A stretch of 33,532 bases of DNA from Streptomyces sp. CBMA29 (GTDB taxonomy: Bacteria > Actinomycetota > Actinomycetes > Streptomycetales > Streptomycetaceae): the NCBI RefSeq assembly GCF_014596445.1, contig NZ_MECL01000103.1, positions 1 through 33,532 on the forward strand, in the 5' to 3' direction. The notes below the pieces were generated by a model. The model was given only the letters and a program-made list of their open reading frames with translations, had not been told where the DNA came from and did no database searches. Below are positions 1-10,662 of the stretch, piece after piece (positions within the stretch are counted from its first letter, which is position 1; every line of letters starts with the position of its first letter). A program made the translations under genes and the position numbers.

Positions 1-164
1 GAGGCGGTCGCGGCGGCGGACACGGTGGCCAGCGCGGTCGCGGCGGCGAGGCAGCAGCCGACGGCCAGGCACCTGGTGACGGCCGCCGAGGCCGCGACGG
101 CGGGAGCGGCGGCGGTCTTACGAGGACGGTCGTGGCGGGACGACGAGGCGCGGAAGACGTTCAT
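1..164 (-). CDS. Exported protein, N-terminal part only (cut by window edge)
   Basis: An open frame starts with ATG at 164 on the minus strand and runs off the window edge after 54 residues. The visible part reads as a signal peptide. A basic n-region (R, H, R, R, K within the first 16 residues) is followed by an Ala/Val/Leu-rich stretch with three cysteines and a second hydrophobic run at about residues 33-54. The protein is therefore probably exported or membrane-bound, but nothing of the mature domain is visible and no function can be given. The start is inferred from the charge pattern; the ribosome-binding site is weak (a GGTGA a few bases upstream). Confidence 0.5.
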   Translation of the reverse strand, partial: MNVFRASSSRHDRPRKTAAAPAVAASAAVTRCLAVGCCLAAATALATVSAAATA

Positions 165-402
165 GCCGTCACCGTAGGAACGCCGTGGCCGGGTCGGCGC
201 GGCGACGTGACCCATAAGGATGAGACACCGCCGCCACCGGCGTGACGCCCGGGGGCCGACCGGCTGACAGCCGCTCACCGGCCGGTGAGCGAATCCGATG
301 CGCCGTCACATCGTCGGTCCCCGAAGCCCCCTGATCACCCGTCGGACAGCGCCGCGAGCCCCGCCCCGATCGCGGCCTCGTCCAGCGGCGTGGGCGTCGC
401 CG

Positions 403-444
403 TCAGCTCCCCACGCCTATGACGCCGACGTTGACCGTACTCAT
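403..444 (-). pseudogene. Possible stub of a Gfo/Idh/MocA oxidoreductase start
   Basis: The ATG at 444 overlaps the stop of the metallo-hydrolase gene in the ATGA style of a coupled downstream gene. The frame gives only MSTVNVGVIGVGS and then a TGA. Those 13 residues read like the first beta strand and the GxGxxG dinucleotide-binding turn of a Gfo/Idh/MocA dehydrogenase. Nothing downstream restores such a protein in any frame. An alternative is a meaningless short frame, but the good overlap and the Rossmann-like motif favour a deletion scar or frameshift remnant of a former third operon gene. Confidence 0.3.
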
Positions 445-1337
445 GTGCGCTCCGGGTCGAGAGGTTCGGTGCGGGGTTCGATGTGGACGAGGAAGTCGGC
501 GAAGCCGTGGACGCCGGGACGGGCGTCGACCGCGGTCAGCGCCGCGCGCAGGGCGCGCAGGTGGGCCACGTCCATCTGGAGCGGCGGCTCGTCCGGCTGG
601 TGGGTGGTGCCGCGCGGGTAGTCGTCGCCGGGCGTGGTGGTCATCTCGACGTGACAGCCGAGCAGATGGGTGACCGGGTGCCGCTCGCAGAAGGCCAGCA
701 GCCGGTCCACGGTCGCGGTGTACGCGGCCGGGTCGCGGACGTAGAGATGACCGGGGTAGAGGGTGTCGCCGGTGAACAGGATGCCGGTGCGCCGGTCGTG
801 GAGGACGGTGGCGGCGGCTTCGTGCCCGGGGCCCGGCAGCACGTCGAGGACCCGGCCGCCGAGGTCGAACGTGGCGGTGCCCCGCGGCCAGTCCCGCAGC
901 CCGTAGAAGGCCGTCACCGCGTCGAGGTCCGGACCGACCACGACGGTACGGGGCCGGTCGGCGAACTGGGCGTCGCCCGCGATGTGGTCGCCGTGGCCGT
1001 GGGTGTGCGCCACCACCAGTTCGTACGCGTCCGGCTCGGTGCCCGGCTGGAGGGCCAGCCATGTCTCGATCGCCGCGTCCACGGTGCGGCGCAGCGGGAA
1101 GTGACGGGCGTCGGCGGTGGCGCCGGTGTCCAGCAACAGGGCGCGCTCGGCACCGAAGAGCAGAAAGAGGAAGGGCGCCTCGAAGTGCACCGACATGTTC
1201 TGCCGCAGGATCAGGGTGTGTTCGTCGTACGCGTGCACCTGGATCTCCGGCGCCGGGTCGTGCTTGGCCGACGGCCACCCCGCGTGCCAGCGGACGTCGA
1301 GGTCGCCGGAGACCGGTTCGATGATCTGTTCGCTCAC
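441..1337 (-). CDS. Metallo-beta-lactamase-fold hydrolase
   Basis: This is a 298-residue protein of the metallo-beta-lactamase superfamily. Around residue 110 it has the metal motif HTHGHGDH, followed by the conserved GPGH histidine and the FTGDTLY aspartate, which together build a di-metal site. No signal peptide is seen, so it is probably cytoplasmic. The substrate is unknown; the family includes glyoxalase II-like thioesterases, lactonases and phosphodiesterases. The start is a GTG at 1337, 23 bases after the stop of the flavin enzyme on the same strand, so the two genes probably form one transcript. A TAGGGT hexamer lies 6 bases before the start and could also act as a -10 box for a leaderless mRNA. 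Confidence 0.85.
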   Translation of the reverse strand: MSEQIIEPVSGDLDVRWHAGWPSAKHDPAPEIQVHAYDEHTLILRQNMSVHFEAPFLFLLFGAERALLLDTGATADARHFPLRRTVDAAIETWLALQPGTEPDAYELVVAHTHGHGDHIAGDAQFADRPRTVVVGPDLDAVTAFYGLRDWPRGTATFDLGGRVLDVLPGPGHEAAATVLHDRRTGILFTGDTLYPGHLYVRDPAAYTATVDRLLAFCERHPVTHLLGCHVEMTTTPGDDYPRGTTHQPDEPPLQMDVAHLRALRAALTAVDARPGVHGFADFLVHIEPRTEPLDPERT

Positions 1338-1360
1338 CTGGTGACCCTAACCCGGCGCTG

Positions 1361-4570
<3,210 letters not shown>

Positions 4571-4605
4571 CGGGGGAGCGGCCCTTCTCGCTCGGTACGC
4601 GAATG

Positions 4606-4676
4606 GCCCGCCCGGCCGCGGGTGTCAGCTTTGTCTACAGGCACGTAGACATACTGTACGCGGCGGCCGGGCGGGC
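4606..4676. promoter_or_regulatory. Operator-like palindrome inside a concentric inverted repeat
   Basis: The centre is a perfect dyad with arms TGTCTAC (4632-4638) and GTAGACA (4645-4651). Around it, with the same centre, is a perfect 14-bp inverted repeat (4606-4619 with 4663-4676, GC-only arms). Read toward the PAP2 gene, the core is TGTCTACG-N4-TGTAGACA, nearly the same as the element before uppP. CTAC/GTAG half-sites resemble operators of BlaI/MecI/CopY-type repressors, but that assignment is inference. The outer arms can also form a hairpin that may end transcription from the aldo/keto reductase gene. A TACAGT hexamer precedes the core here and at uppP. Confidence 0.55.
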
Positions 4677-4711
4677 TTCCCCGCGGCGCGATGGATCGGA
4701 CCGTGTTCCGC

Positions 4712-4750
4712 GGGTGCGGGTCCGGGTGCGGGTGCGGGTGCGGGTGCGGG
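4712..4750. repeat. GGGTGC microsatellite with G-quadruplex potential
   Basis: Seven GGG runs occur at exact 6-base intervals (4712 to 4750), mostly as GGGTGC units with one GGGTCC. The tract lies just downstream of the stop of the aldo/keto reductase gene. On the plus strand it fits a canonical G-quadruplex motif with 3-base loops. A similar tract lies in another minus-strand intergenic gap at 28548-28586. Confidence 0.75.
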
Positions 4751-4780
4751 TGCGTCTGCGTGTGCCTTGGTCCTCCGGTC

Positions 4781-5785
4781 CTACGGTCGCGCGGCGGGCG
4801 TCATCTGGTGCGTCTTCAGCGGGTCGGTGACCGCGACGGGCTCCAGGACGGCGTCCAGCTTCGCCAGCAGACCCCCGTCCAGCGTCACACCGGCCGCCTT
4901 CACGTTCTCCGCGACCTGCTCGGGGCGGGACGCGCCGACGATCGCGGCCGAGACGTTGGGGTTCTGGAGCACCCAGGCGACCGCGAGCTGAGCCGTCGTC
5001 AGACCGGCCTCCGCGGCCAGCGGGTGGAGTTGCTGCACCCGCTCCAGCACGTCGTCGTTCATCCAGCGGTCGATCATGTTCGCGCCGCCCTTGGCGTCGG
5101 TGGCGCGCGAACCGGCGGGCGGCTGCTGCCCCGGCACGTACTTGCCGGTCAGCACCCCCTGCGCGATCGGCGAGAAGACGATCTGACCGATGCCCAACTC
5201 CTCGCAGGCGGGCACCACTTCGGCCTCGATCACGCGCCACAGCGCGGAGTACTGCGGCTGGTTGGAGACCAGCGGGACGCGCAGCTCGCGGGCGAGCGCG
5301 TGCCCGCGGCGGATCTGGTCCGCCGTCCACTCCGAGACACCGATGTAGTGCGCCTTGCCGGAGTGCACGACGTCGGCGAACGCCTCCATCGTCTCCTCCA
5401 GCGGCGTGAACCGGTCGAACCGGTGCGCCTGGTAGAGGTCGACGTAGTCCGTCTGGAGCCGTCGCAGCGAGCCGTCGATCGACTCCATGATGTGCTTGCG
5501 GGACAGACCCCGGTCGTTGCGTCCGGGACCGGTCGGCCAGAAGACCTTGGTGAGGATCTCCAGACCCTCCCGGCGCTCGCCCTTCAGCGCCCGGCCGAGC
5601 ACCGACTCCGCGCGGGTCTGCGCGTACGTGTCGGCGGTGTCGAAGGTCGTGATCCCCGTGTCCAGCGCCGCCCGCACACACGCGGTCGCCGCGTCCTCCT
5701 CCACCTGGGAGCCGTGGGTGAGCCAGTTTCCGTAGGCGATTTCGCTGATGATCAGGCCGCTGCGGCCAAGGTGACGGTATTCCAT
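4781..5785 (-). CDS. Aldo/keto reductase
   Basis: This is a 334-residue NADPH-dependent aldo/keto reductase, close in style to the Kv-beta/YghZ-like branch. The catalytic tetrad is visible as Asp49 and Tyr54 in FDTADTYA, Lys80 in ILTKVFW and His121 in DLYQAHRFD. The C-terminal cofactor segment (AIVGASRPEQVAENVKA) is conserved. It is expected to be a cytoplasmic (beta/alpha)8 barrel reducing aldehydes or ketones; the physiological substrate is not evident. The ATG at 5785 has no ribosome-binding site, but a TAGAGT hexamer ends 7 bases upstream, so the mRNA may be leaderless. It stands alone between the GH87 terminator and the PAP2 operator region. Confidence 0.9.
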   Translation of the reverse strand: MEYRHLGRSGLIISEIAYGNWLTHGSQVEEDAATACVRAALDTGITTFDTADTYAQTRAESVLGRALKGERREGLEILTKVFWPTGPGRNDRGLSRKHIMESIDGSLRRLQTDYVDLYQAHRFDRFTPLEETMEAFADVVHSGKAHYIGVSEWTADQIRRGHALARELRVPLVSNQPQYSALWRVIEAEVVPACEELGIGQIVFSPIAQGVLTGKYVPGQQPPAGSRATDAKGGANMIDRWMNDDVLERVQQLHPLAAEAGLTTAQLAVAWVLQNPNVSAAIVGASRPEQVAENVKAAGVTLDGGLLAKLDAVLEPVAVTDPLKTHQMTPAARP

Positions 5786-5792
5786 GGGACCG

Positions 5793-5798
5793 ACTCTA
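5793..5798 (-). promoter_or_regulatory. Candidate -10 box of a leaderless aldo/keto reductase mRNA
   Basis: Minus-strand TAGAGT lies 7 bases before the ATG at 5785, which would place the transcription start at the start codon. No convincing -35 box is present, and there is no Shine-Dalgarno sequence, which fits leaderless translation. Confidence 0.35.
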
Positions 5799-5834
5799 GA
5801 TCGCCCGCCCGTACCGTCGCGACCGGCGCGAATG

Positions 5835-5877
5835 CCCCGCCCCGGGGACCCTGACCTACGGGGCCGCCGGGGCGGGG
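5835..5877 (-). terminator. Hairpin after the GH87 gene
   Basis: A perfect 11-bp inverted repeat (5835-5845 with 5867-5877) with a 21-base loop lies 20 bases downstream of the GH87 stop. There is no U-run, as is common for Streptomyces terminators. Confidence 0.5.
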
Positions 5878-5896
5878 AGTCGGTGCGGTCACCGGG

Positions 5897-8821
5897 TCAG
5901 GAGGCGTAGACCTCCAGCTCGGAGAGCTGGCCCGCCGGCCAGCCGGTGTTCCCGGTGAAGGTGAGCCGCAGGTAGCGGGTGGTGGTCGGGGTCAGGGTCA
6001 CGGTCGCGGTGTCGGTACCCAGGGTGAAGGTGTAGCCCGCGGACGCCTTGAGCGTGCTGTACGTGTTGTTGTCGGCGGAGCCGAGGACGCTCAGCGTCTC
6101 GGTCCTGGTGCCCCAGTTGGCCGGCAGCTTCAGCACCAGCCGGCCGACGGTCTTGGCGGAGCCGAGGTCGACCGTCAGCGACTGCGGGAAGGCGCTGTTG
6201 GCGCTCTCCCAGTAGGAGTTGACGTTGCCGTCCACCGCGTTGGCCGCGACGTAGACGTCCGAGTGACCGGTGTCGGTGGCGGTGCGGCCCTGCGCCAGGT
6301 TCGGGTTGGCGGGCGGGGTCGTGGGAGGCGTGGTGGGAGGTGTCGTCGGCGGAGTGGTCGGGGGAGTGGTGGGCGGGGTGGTCGGCGTGCCGTCGGCCGC
6401 GTAGACCTCGAACTCCGAGATCTGGCCCGCGGACCAGCCGGTGTTGCCGGTGATGTTCAGCCGGACGTACCGGGTGGTGGCCGCGTTGAAGGTCAGCGTG
6501 GCCGTGTTGCCCGACGACGGGTTGAAGGTGACGCCGCCGGCGGCCTTCAGCGTGCTCCAGGAGCTGTTGTCCGTCGAACCCAGCACCGACAGGGTCTCGG
6601 TACGGGTCGCCCAGTCCGCCGACGGCGGGAGCTTGAGCGTGACCTTGCCGATCGACTTGGCGGCGCCGAGGTCGACGGTCAGCGTCTGCGGGAAGGCGTT
6701 GCTGTTGCTCTCCCAGTACGAGGACGCGTTGCCGTCGACGGCGTTGGCCGCCGAGTAGCTCTGCACCGCGGACGAGGCGGTCGCGGGGCGGCCCTGCGCC
6801 AGGTTGCCGTTGGCCGGAGTGGTCGGCGGGGTCGTCGGGGGAGTGGTGGGCGGAGTGGTCGGGGGCGTGGTCGGCGGGGTGGTGGGAGGCGTGGTCGTAC
6901 CGCCGCCACCGCCGGTCGGCACGCCGCCGTTGGTCCAGATCGGGGTCGGCCAGGTGCCGGTGCAGGTCTGCCCGGTGATACCGGAGTTGCCGCCGCCGTC
7001 GATGATGTTCAGGCCGGTGCCGACACAGTTGTGGATCGGGGTGGCGGACTGGGCGATGTTCTTCGCCTTGACGTTGATGAACGTCATGTCGGCCGGTGCC
7101 TGCGCCTGGATCGCGTAGGTGCCCGCGCCGTCGATGTTGACGTTCTTGAACGTGACGCCCGTGACGCCGCTCTCGATCGACTGGATCGCCTCGTAGGAGC
7201 TGTCGAGGATGTCCGTGTCGGTGATCTGGATGTTGGCGTCGACCTTGCCCTGGAGGCCGTCGAACCAGATGGCGCCGACGCCGAACTGCCAGTTGAAGTC
7301 GCTGTTACCGGTTCTGATCAGCGTGTTGCGCGCCGCCGTGATGGTGCCCGCGACCGCGGTGCCGGAACCGGCGTTGACCCCCGGGTAGCGGTTGGCGATG
7401 TGCAGGCCGCCGCCGTTGGAGATGGTGTCGGCCATCACGTTGTCGGAGATGTTGAAGTCCTTGCCGCCGTACGTGACGATGTTGTTCGCCAGGATCGGCA
7501 GCACGACCGTGTTGTGGTCGAAACTGTCGTTCACGTTCGGCACGTTCTCCGGCCAGCCCGCCAGACCGTCGTCACCGGTGTTGCGCACAAAGGTGTTGGT
7601 GACCGTGGAGTTGGTGACGCCGATGTGGAAGTTCACACCGTCGGCCGTCGTGTCCAGGATGCGGCTGTTCTTGATGGTGAAGTGGTCCATCGGACCGTCC
7701 ATCCACGCACCGCACTTGACGTGCTGCAACCACAGGTTGTCGACGGTGGAGTTGGACATCGCACCACCGAGGCCGTTGACCTGGTCGTTGTCCTCGCGCT
7801 CGCGGATGTCGCCGATGATGGCGAAGTCCTTGAGGTTGACGTTGGTGCTCGGGCCGCCCTGGTTGGTGTACTTGCCGTAGATTCCGGCCGCGTTGGAGCG
7901 GTTCACCGGGTCACGGCCGCCGAGCACGCTGTACCAGGGGCCCGCGCCGACGAGGGTGACCTTGTCGACGATGACGTGGCTGTACAGCGTGAAGTTGCCC
8001 TGCGGGATGTATACGGTCTTGCCCTGCGCCTTGCCCGCGTCCACCGCCGCCTGGAACTTGGCGGTGGAGTCCGTGGCACCCGTCGGGTCGGCGCCGAAGT
8101 CCGTCACCACGTCGAGCGCGCCGGCGGGCTTGGCGATCGGGGCCGCGACCGTCTCGAAGTCCGCGAGGTCGATGGTGAAGGTCGGGGACTGCGCCGTGGA
8201 CGTCACCTGCACGCGGATCTTGGTCCCGGCCGGGTACGTGGTCCCGAACATCGTCCGCGACTCGTCGTAGAAGTGGTGCGGGTTGGTGTCGCCCGGGTTG
8301 TTGTTGAACGGGTAACCGCCGTAGTACCAACTGTACTTCGAGGTCACCGGCAGGGTCTTGACCGAGGTCCCGTTGGCCTGCACGTCCAGCGTGGCGTCCC
8401 TGCCCTTGCCGTCCGCGGTGTCCGGGAGGCTGTAGCGCAGCGACATCGCGTTCGCGGGCGCCGTCAGGGTGAACTCCACGTACTGTCCTGCGGCGCTGAG
8501 GGTGACGGCCTGACGGCCCGACGCCTCGGACGGCAGGTGGCCGTAGTAGCGGTCGGGGCCGATCAGCGCGCCGTTGGTATTGGCGTACTCGGCCTCGAGC
8601 TCCTTGAACGGCACGTTCGCGCCGCGGCCCGATATGCCGACGGGCGAAGGGGCGGGTACGCCCGCCGCGTGGGCGGCGGGGGCGTTCGCCAAGGTCACGG
8701 CGGTCAGCGCGGCTGCCGCGGCCACGGCGAACGACAGCACCGCGGCGGCGCCGCGCTGTCTGACTCTGCGGCTTCTTTGAGGACTCAACTCATGGCTCTG
8801 CAATGAGTGCGACACAGGCAC
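5897..8821 (-). CDS. Secreted GH87-type alpha-1,3-glucanase / mycodextranase with two discoidin domains
   Basis: This 974-residue exported enzyme is predicted to hydrolyse alpha-1,3-glucan (mutan, fungal-wall glucan or nigeran). A signal peptide ends near residue 53 (AHA-A). A beta-sandwich-like region (about 55-230) precedes a right-handed beta-helix catalytic domain (about 235-630). That domain carries ADGVNFHIG and RNTGDDGLAGW; the spacing between the single Asp and the Asp pair agrees with the catalytic residues I recall for bacterial GH87. Two Pro-Thr linkers of repeated TTPP units separate two F5/8-type (discoidin, CBM32-like) sugar-binding domains at about 677-814 and 844-974. The frame opens with GTG at 8821. 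A second in-frame GTG at 8815 sits 9 bases after AAGGA and may be the true start. The leader has an unusual C-rich tract on the coding strand (G-rich on plus). Confidence 0.88.
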   Translation of the reverse strand: MPVSHSLQSHELSPQRSRRVRQRGAAAVLSFAVAAAAALTAVTLANAPAAHAAGVPAPSPVGISGRGANVPFKELEAEYANTNGALIGPDRYYGHLPSEASGRQAVTLSAAGQYVEFTLTAPANAMSLRYSLPDTADGKGRDATLDVQANGTSVKTLPVTSKYSWYYGGYPFNNNPGDTNPHHFYDESRTMFGTTYPAGTKIRVQVTSTAQSPTFTIDLADFETVAAPIAKPAGALDVVTDFGADPTGATDSTAKFQAAVDAGKAQGKTVYIPQGNFTLYSHVIVDKVTLVGAGPWYSVLGGRDPVNRSNAAGIYGKYTNQGGPSTNVNLKDFAIIGDIREREDNDQVNGLGGAMSNSTVDNLWLQHVKCGAWMDGPMDHFTIKNSRILDTTADGVNFHIGVTNSTVTNTFVRNTGDDGLAGWPENVPNVNDSFDHNTVVLPILANNIVTYGGKDFNISDNVMADTISNGGGLHIANRYPGVNAGSGTAVAGTITAARNTLIRTGNSDFNWQFGVGAIWFDGLQGKVDANIQITDTDILDSSYEAIQSIESGVTGVTFKNVNIDGAGTYAIQAQAPADMTFINVKAKNIAQSATPIHNCVGTGLNIIDGGGNSGITGQTCTGTWPTPIWTNGGVPTGGGGGTTTPPTTPPTTPPTTPPTTPPTTPPTTPANGNLAQGRPATASSAVQSYSAANAVDGNASSYWESNSNAFPQTLTVDLGAAKSIGKVTLKLPPSADWATRTETLSVLGSTDNSSWSTLKAAGGVTFNPSSGNTATLTFNAATTRYVRLNITGNTGWSAGQISEFEVYAADGTPTTPPTTPPTTPPTTPPTTPPTTPPANPNLAQGRTATDTGHSDVYVAANAVDGNVNSYWESANSAFPQSLTVDLGSAKTVGRLVLKLPANWGTRTETLSVLGSADNNTYSTLKASAGYTFTLGTDTATVTLTPTTTRYLRLTFTGNTGWPAGQLSELEVYAS

Positions 8822-9109
8822 ACGTCCTTGCGCGTCGAGGGGGGTGAGGGGGTGGAGCTAGGGGGGAACTAGGGGGGAACACCCGGCCGGGCGTGGAGAG
8901 ACTACGAGGCGATCCGCAGTAAGTCCATGAGTCTGCGCAAAAATGCGATGGCTCCTCGCAATATTCACGACACCTGACCGTCATCGACGGCACCGAACCC
9001 CGGAATATCCGCTGTCGGGCGCTCTGTGCCGTCCGTGCACCGGCCGGCCGCACGAGGTCCCGCCCCCGCGCCCGTGGGAAACCGGTCTGGCGCCCGCCAC
9101 GCGGATCCG
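8822..9109. other. Divergent intergenic region between GH87 and the MoxR/VWA locus
   Basis: No gene is supported in this stretch. It holds the G-rich tract described separately, two tandem 11-bp copies of CTAGGGGGGAA (8858-8879) and a small AT-containing dyad (CGCA-AAAA-TGCG near 8936-8947). The last may belong to the GH87 promoter region. I could not assign a convincing GH87 promoter. Confidence 0.4.
8839..8877. other. Potential G-quadruplex in the GH87 5' leader (template strand)
   Basis: Four G-runs of 6, 5, 6 and 6 bases (8839-8844, 8848-8852, 8861-8866, 8872-8877) are separated by loops of 3, 8 and 5 bases on the plus strand. This is the template strand for the GH87 leader, 18 bases before the gene start. 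Structure formation is a prediction. Confidence 0.5.
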
Positions 9110-9115
9110 TATGAT
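9110..9115 (+). promoter_or_regulatory. Candidate -10 box for the MoxR/VWA locus
   Basis: TATGAT is a near-consensus -10 hexamer. Its end is 7 bases before the ATG at 9123, the position expected for a leaderless transcript. No good -35 box is seen at 17-19 bases spacing. Confidence 0.4.
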
Positions 9116-9122
9116 GGGCCCG

Positions 9123-9179
9123 ATGATGAACTTCCTGCCCTGTGGATTGGGGGAATCGTCCGCGCAAGGTGAGTGCTGA
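9123..9179 (+). CDS. Short leader ORF (18 residues) coupled to the next gene
   Basis: The frame MMNFLPCGLGESSAQGEC ends with a TGA whose last base is the first base of the next gene's ATG (TGATG), a classic arrangement for translational coupling. The start lies 7 bases after a TATGAT box, so the ORF may head a leaderless transcript. An ATG at 9111 in the same frame would add four residues but overlaps the -10 box. The peptide ends in cysteine and has no recognisable domain. It could be a regulatory leader peptide or chance. Confidence 0.35.
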   Translation: MMNFLPCGLGESSAQGEC

Positions 9180-10540
9180 TGGCACATCACCTCGCGGAAG
9201 CGATTCCGGCCCGACTGTTGATGTGGCGGCGCGTACGCGAGTACGCGGTGCCCGAGTCCATGATCGAGAGGGCCGCCGCGCGGAGCGCGGTCGGTGACTG
9301 GGCGGGCGCGTGCGCCGCCGCCCGGATCGACGTGGACCTCGATCCCCGCACCGTGCGCGTACGGCACGGCGCCGAATCAGCCGCCCGCCTCAAAGCGGAT
9401 CTGCGGCGCCTTGCGCCGGATCTGCTGCGCTGGCACATGCCGAGGATCGCGCCCGACGGCCGGTTGCGGCCGGGCGTCACCATCCTCCTCGCGCGGTACG
9501 GGAGTTCGGCCGCGCCGTTGGACCTGGTGGTGCGGACGCCGCCTGCCCACGCCGACGCCGGGCAGCGGATGTCGCTGACGCTCCGGGAGGGGCCGGGCGA
9601 CGGCGCCGCCGCCGAACACCACCCGCACCCCCGTCCCGAGCCCAGGTTCCGGCTCGACCTGCACCGGCATCTCTGGGACGCCCGGCGCAGCTCCGAGCTG
9701 GCGCGGCGCTGCGGTACGGACGAAGGTCCGTGGGCCGTGACGCGCTGGGCCGCGGAGGCCGAACTGCTGCTGCGAGCCGAGGGCCGCCCCCGCGGCGCCT
9801 TCACCGTGCGGACGGGTGCGCACGGCCGCGCCGCGTACGAACTCGTCGCGCCCGACGACAGCCACGCCCCGACCTTCCGGCCGCTGCGGGAACCACCGCG
9901 CTCGCAGGACATCGCGGCACTGCCCGTACTGCCGGAAGCGGCGGCCCGCGTCCTGCCCGACCTGGAGTTGCTACGGGCCGGGCTGATCACGGCCGACCGG
10001 CTGCACCCGCTGGTCGCGGCCGCGTTGGCCCCGTACGACACGGCACCCGTGCGAACGCGCGGGCCAGGGCCCGGCGATCCGCACCGGGTGGAGTGCGGCG
10101 GCGAGGTCCACCGGATCGCGCTGCGGGACGGGGTGTTGACGGCGGTCGACCACGAACCGGACCAACTGCGCCGCGAGGAACTGCTGGTGGCGCTCGGCGG
10201 ACCACCGCTGCCCTGCCTGCGCGCGATCGATGCCGTGCACCGCGAGCCCGAGGCGCTGCCCGCCGTTCGGGACCGGCTGACGCACGGTGACGTGAGCGGC
10301 GCGCTCGCCGTGGTCGAAGGGTTGCTCGGACCGCTGGCGACGCTCCGCGACGGCCCGCTCCGCGAGGAACTGGAGTCGGCCGCCGCGCGCCGCATCGACC
10401 ACGGAATCTTCCGCGCGGGGCTGGTCCCCGTCCATCCCGCCGCCGCGTGGCGCGGCCCCAGGCCGCGCCACGACAAGGCATGGACCCTGCCCGGCAAACG
10501 GCGCATCAGGACCCGGCCCCGCGCCGGGATGTTCTGCTGA
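9179..10540 (+). CDS. Unrecognised 453-residue protein of the MoxR/VWA locus
   Basis: I do not recognise a named domain. The protein has no signal peptide or membrane segment and is rich in Arg, Leu, Ala and charged residues, so it is probably cytoplasmic. The N-terminal third (LMWRRVREYAVPESMI to DLLRWHMPR) looks helical with Trp/Arg motifs. A middle part from about residue 140 contains His/Asp-rich strands and may be beta-rich, and the C-terminus is strongly basic. The ATG at 9179 is preferred because AAGGTG ends 7 bases upstream and the stop of the short leader ORF overlaps it. It lies 122 bases upstream of the AAA+ ATPase gene on the same strand and is probably functionally linked to it, perhaps as an adaptor or client. 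That role is inferred from position only. Confidence 0.75.
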   Translation: MAHHLAEAIPARLLMWRRVREYAVPESMIERAAARSAVGDWAGACAAARIDVDLDPRTVRVRHGAESAARLKADLRRLAPDLLRWHMPRIAPDGRLRPGVTILLARYGSSAAPLDLVVRTPPAHADAGQRMSLTLREGPGDGAAAEHHPHPRPEPRFRLDLHRHLWDARRSSELARRCGTDEGPWAVTRWAAEAELLLRAEGRPRGAFTVRTGAHGRAAYELVAPDDSHAPTFRPLREPPRSQDIAALPVLPEAAARVLPDLELLRAGLITADRLHPLVAAALAPYDTAPVRTRGPGPGDPHRVECGGEVHRIALRDGVLTAVDHEPDQLRREELLVALGGPPLPCLRAIDAVHREPEALPAVRDRLTHGDVSGALAVVEGLLGPLATLRDGPLREELESAAARRIDHGIFRAGLVPVHPAAAWRGPRPRHDKAWTLPGKRRIRTRPRAGMFC

Positions 10541-10581
10541 TCCGCCGACCGTCGGCCACCCCTTCCCCTCTCGCCTTCACA

Positions 10582-10638
10582 CGGCGCCTTTCGGCGCCGC
10601 ACACCTCAACGACCCCTCGGAACGGGCCGTCCCGTTCC
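10582..10638 (+). other. Two small RNA hairpins between the 453-aa gene and the ATPase gene
   Basis: A 7-bp stem with a TTTC loop (10582-10599) is followed by an 8-bp perfect stem with a CCGT loop (10619-10638, arms GGAACGGG and CCCGTTCC). Both lie in the only sizeable gap of the operon and could be processing or attenuation elements. Function is not shown. Confidence 0.4.
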
Positions 10639-10662
10639 CCCGAGCTGCCCCAGGTGATGCCC

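Noticed and set aside
300..400. Pterin-4a-carbinolamine dehydratase gene
   Set aside because: Only about 18 residues in one minus-strand frame resemble the N-terminus before a stop; too short to call, kept only as a remark on the possible scar.
6308..6890. Repeat tracts that could suggest a CRISPR array
   Set aside because: They are in-frame codons for TTPP linkers of the GH87 protein, with no unique spacers.
6263..8806. An 847-codon frame opposite the GH87 gene
   Set aside because: Antisense to a well-supported secreted enzyme; Gly/Arg/Val-rich sequence with no domain or ribosome-binding site.
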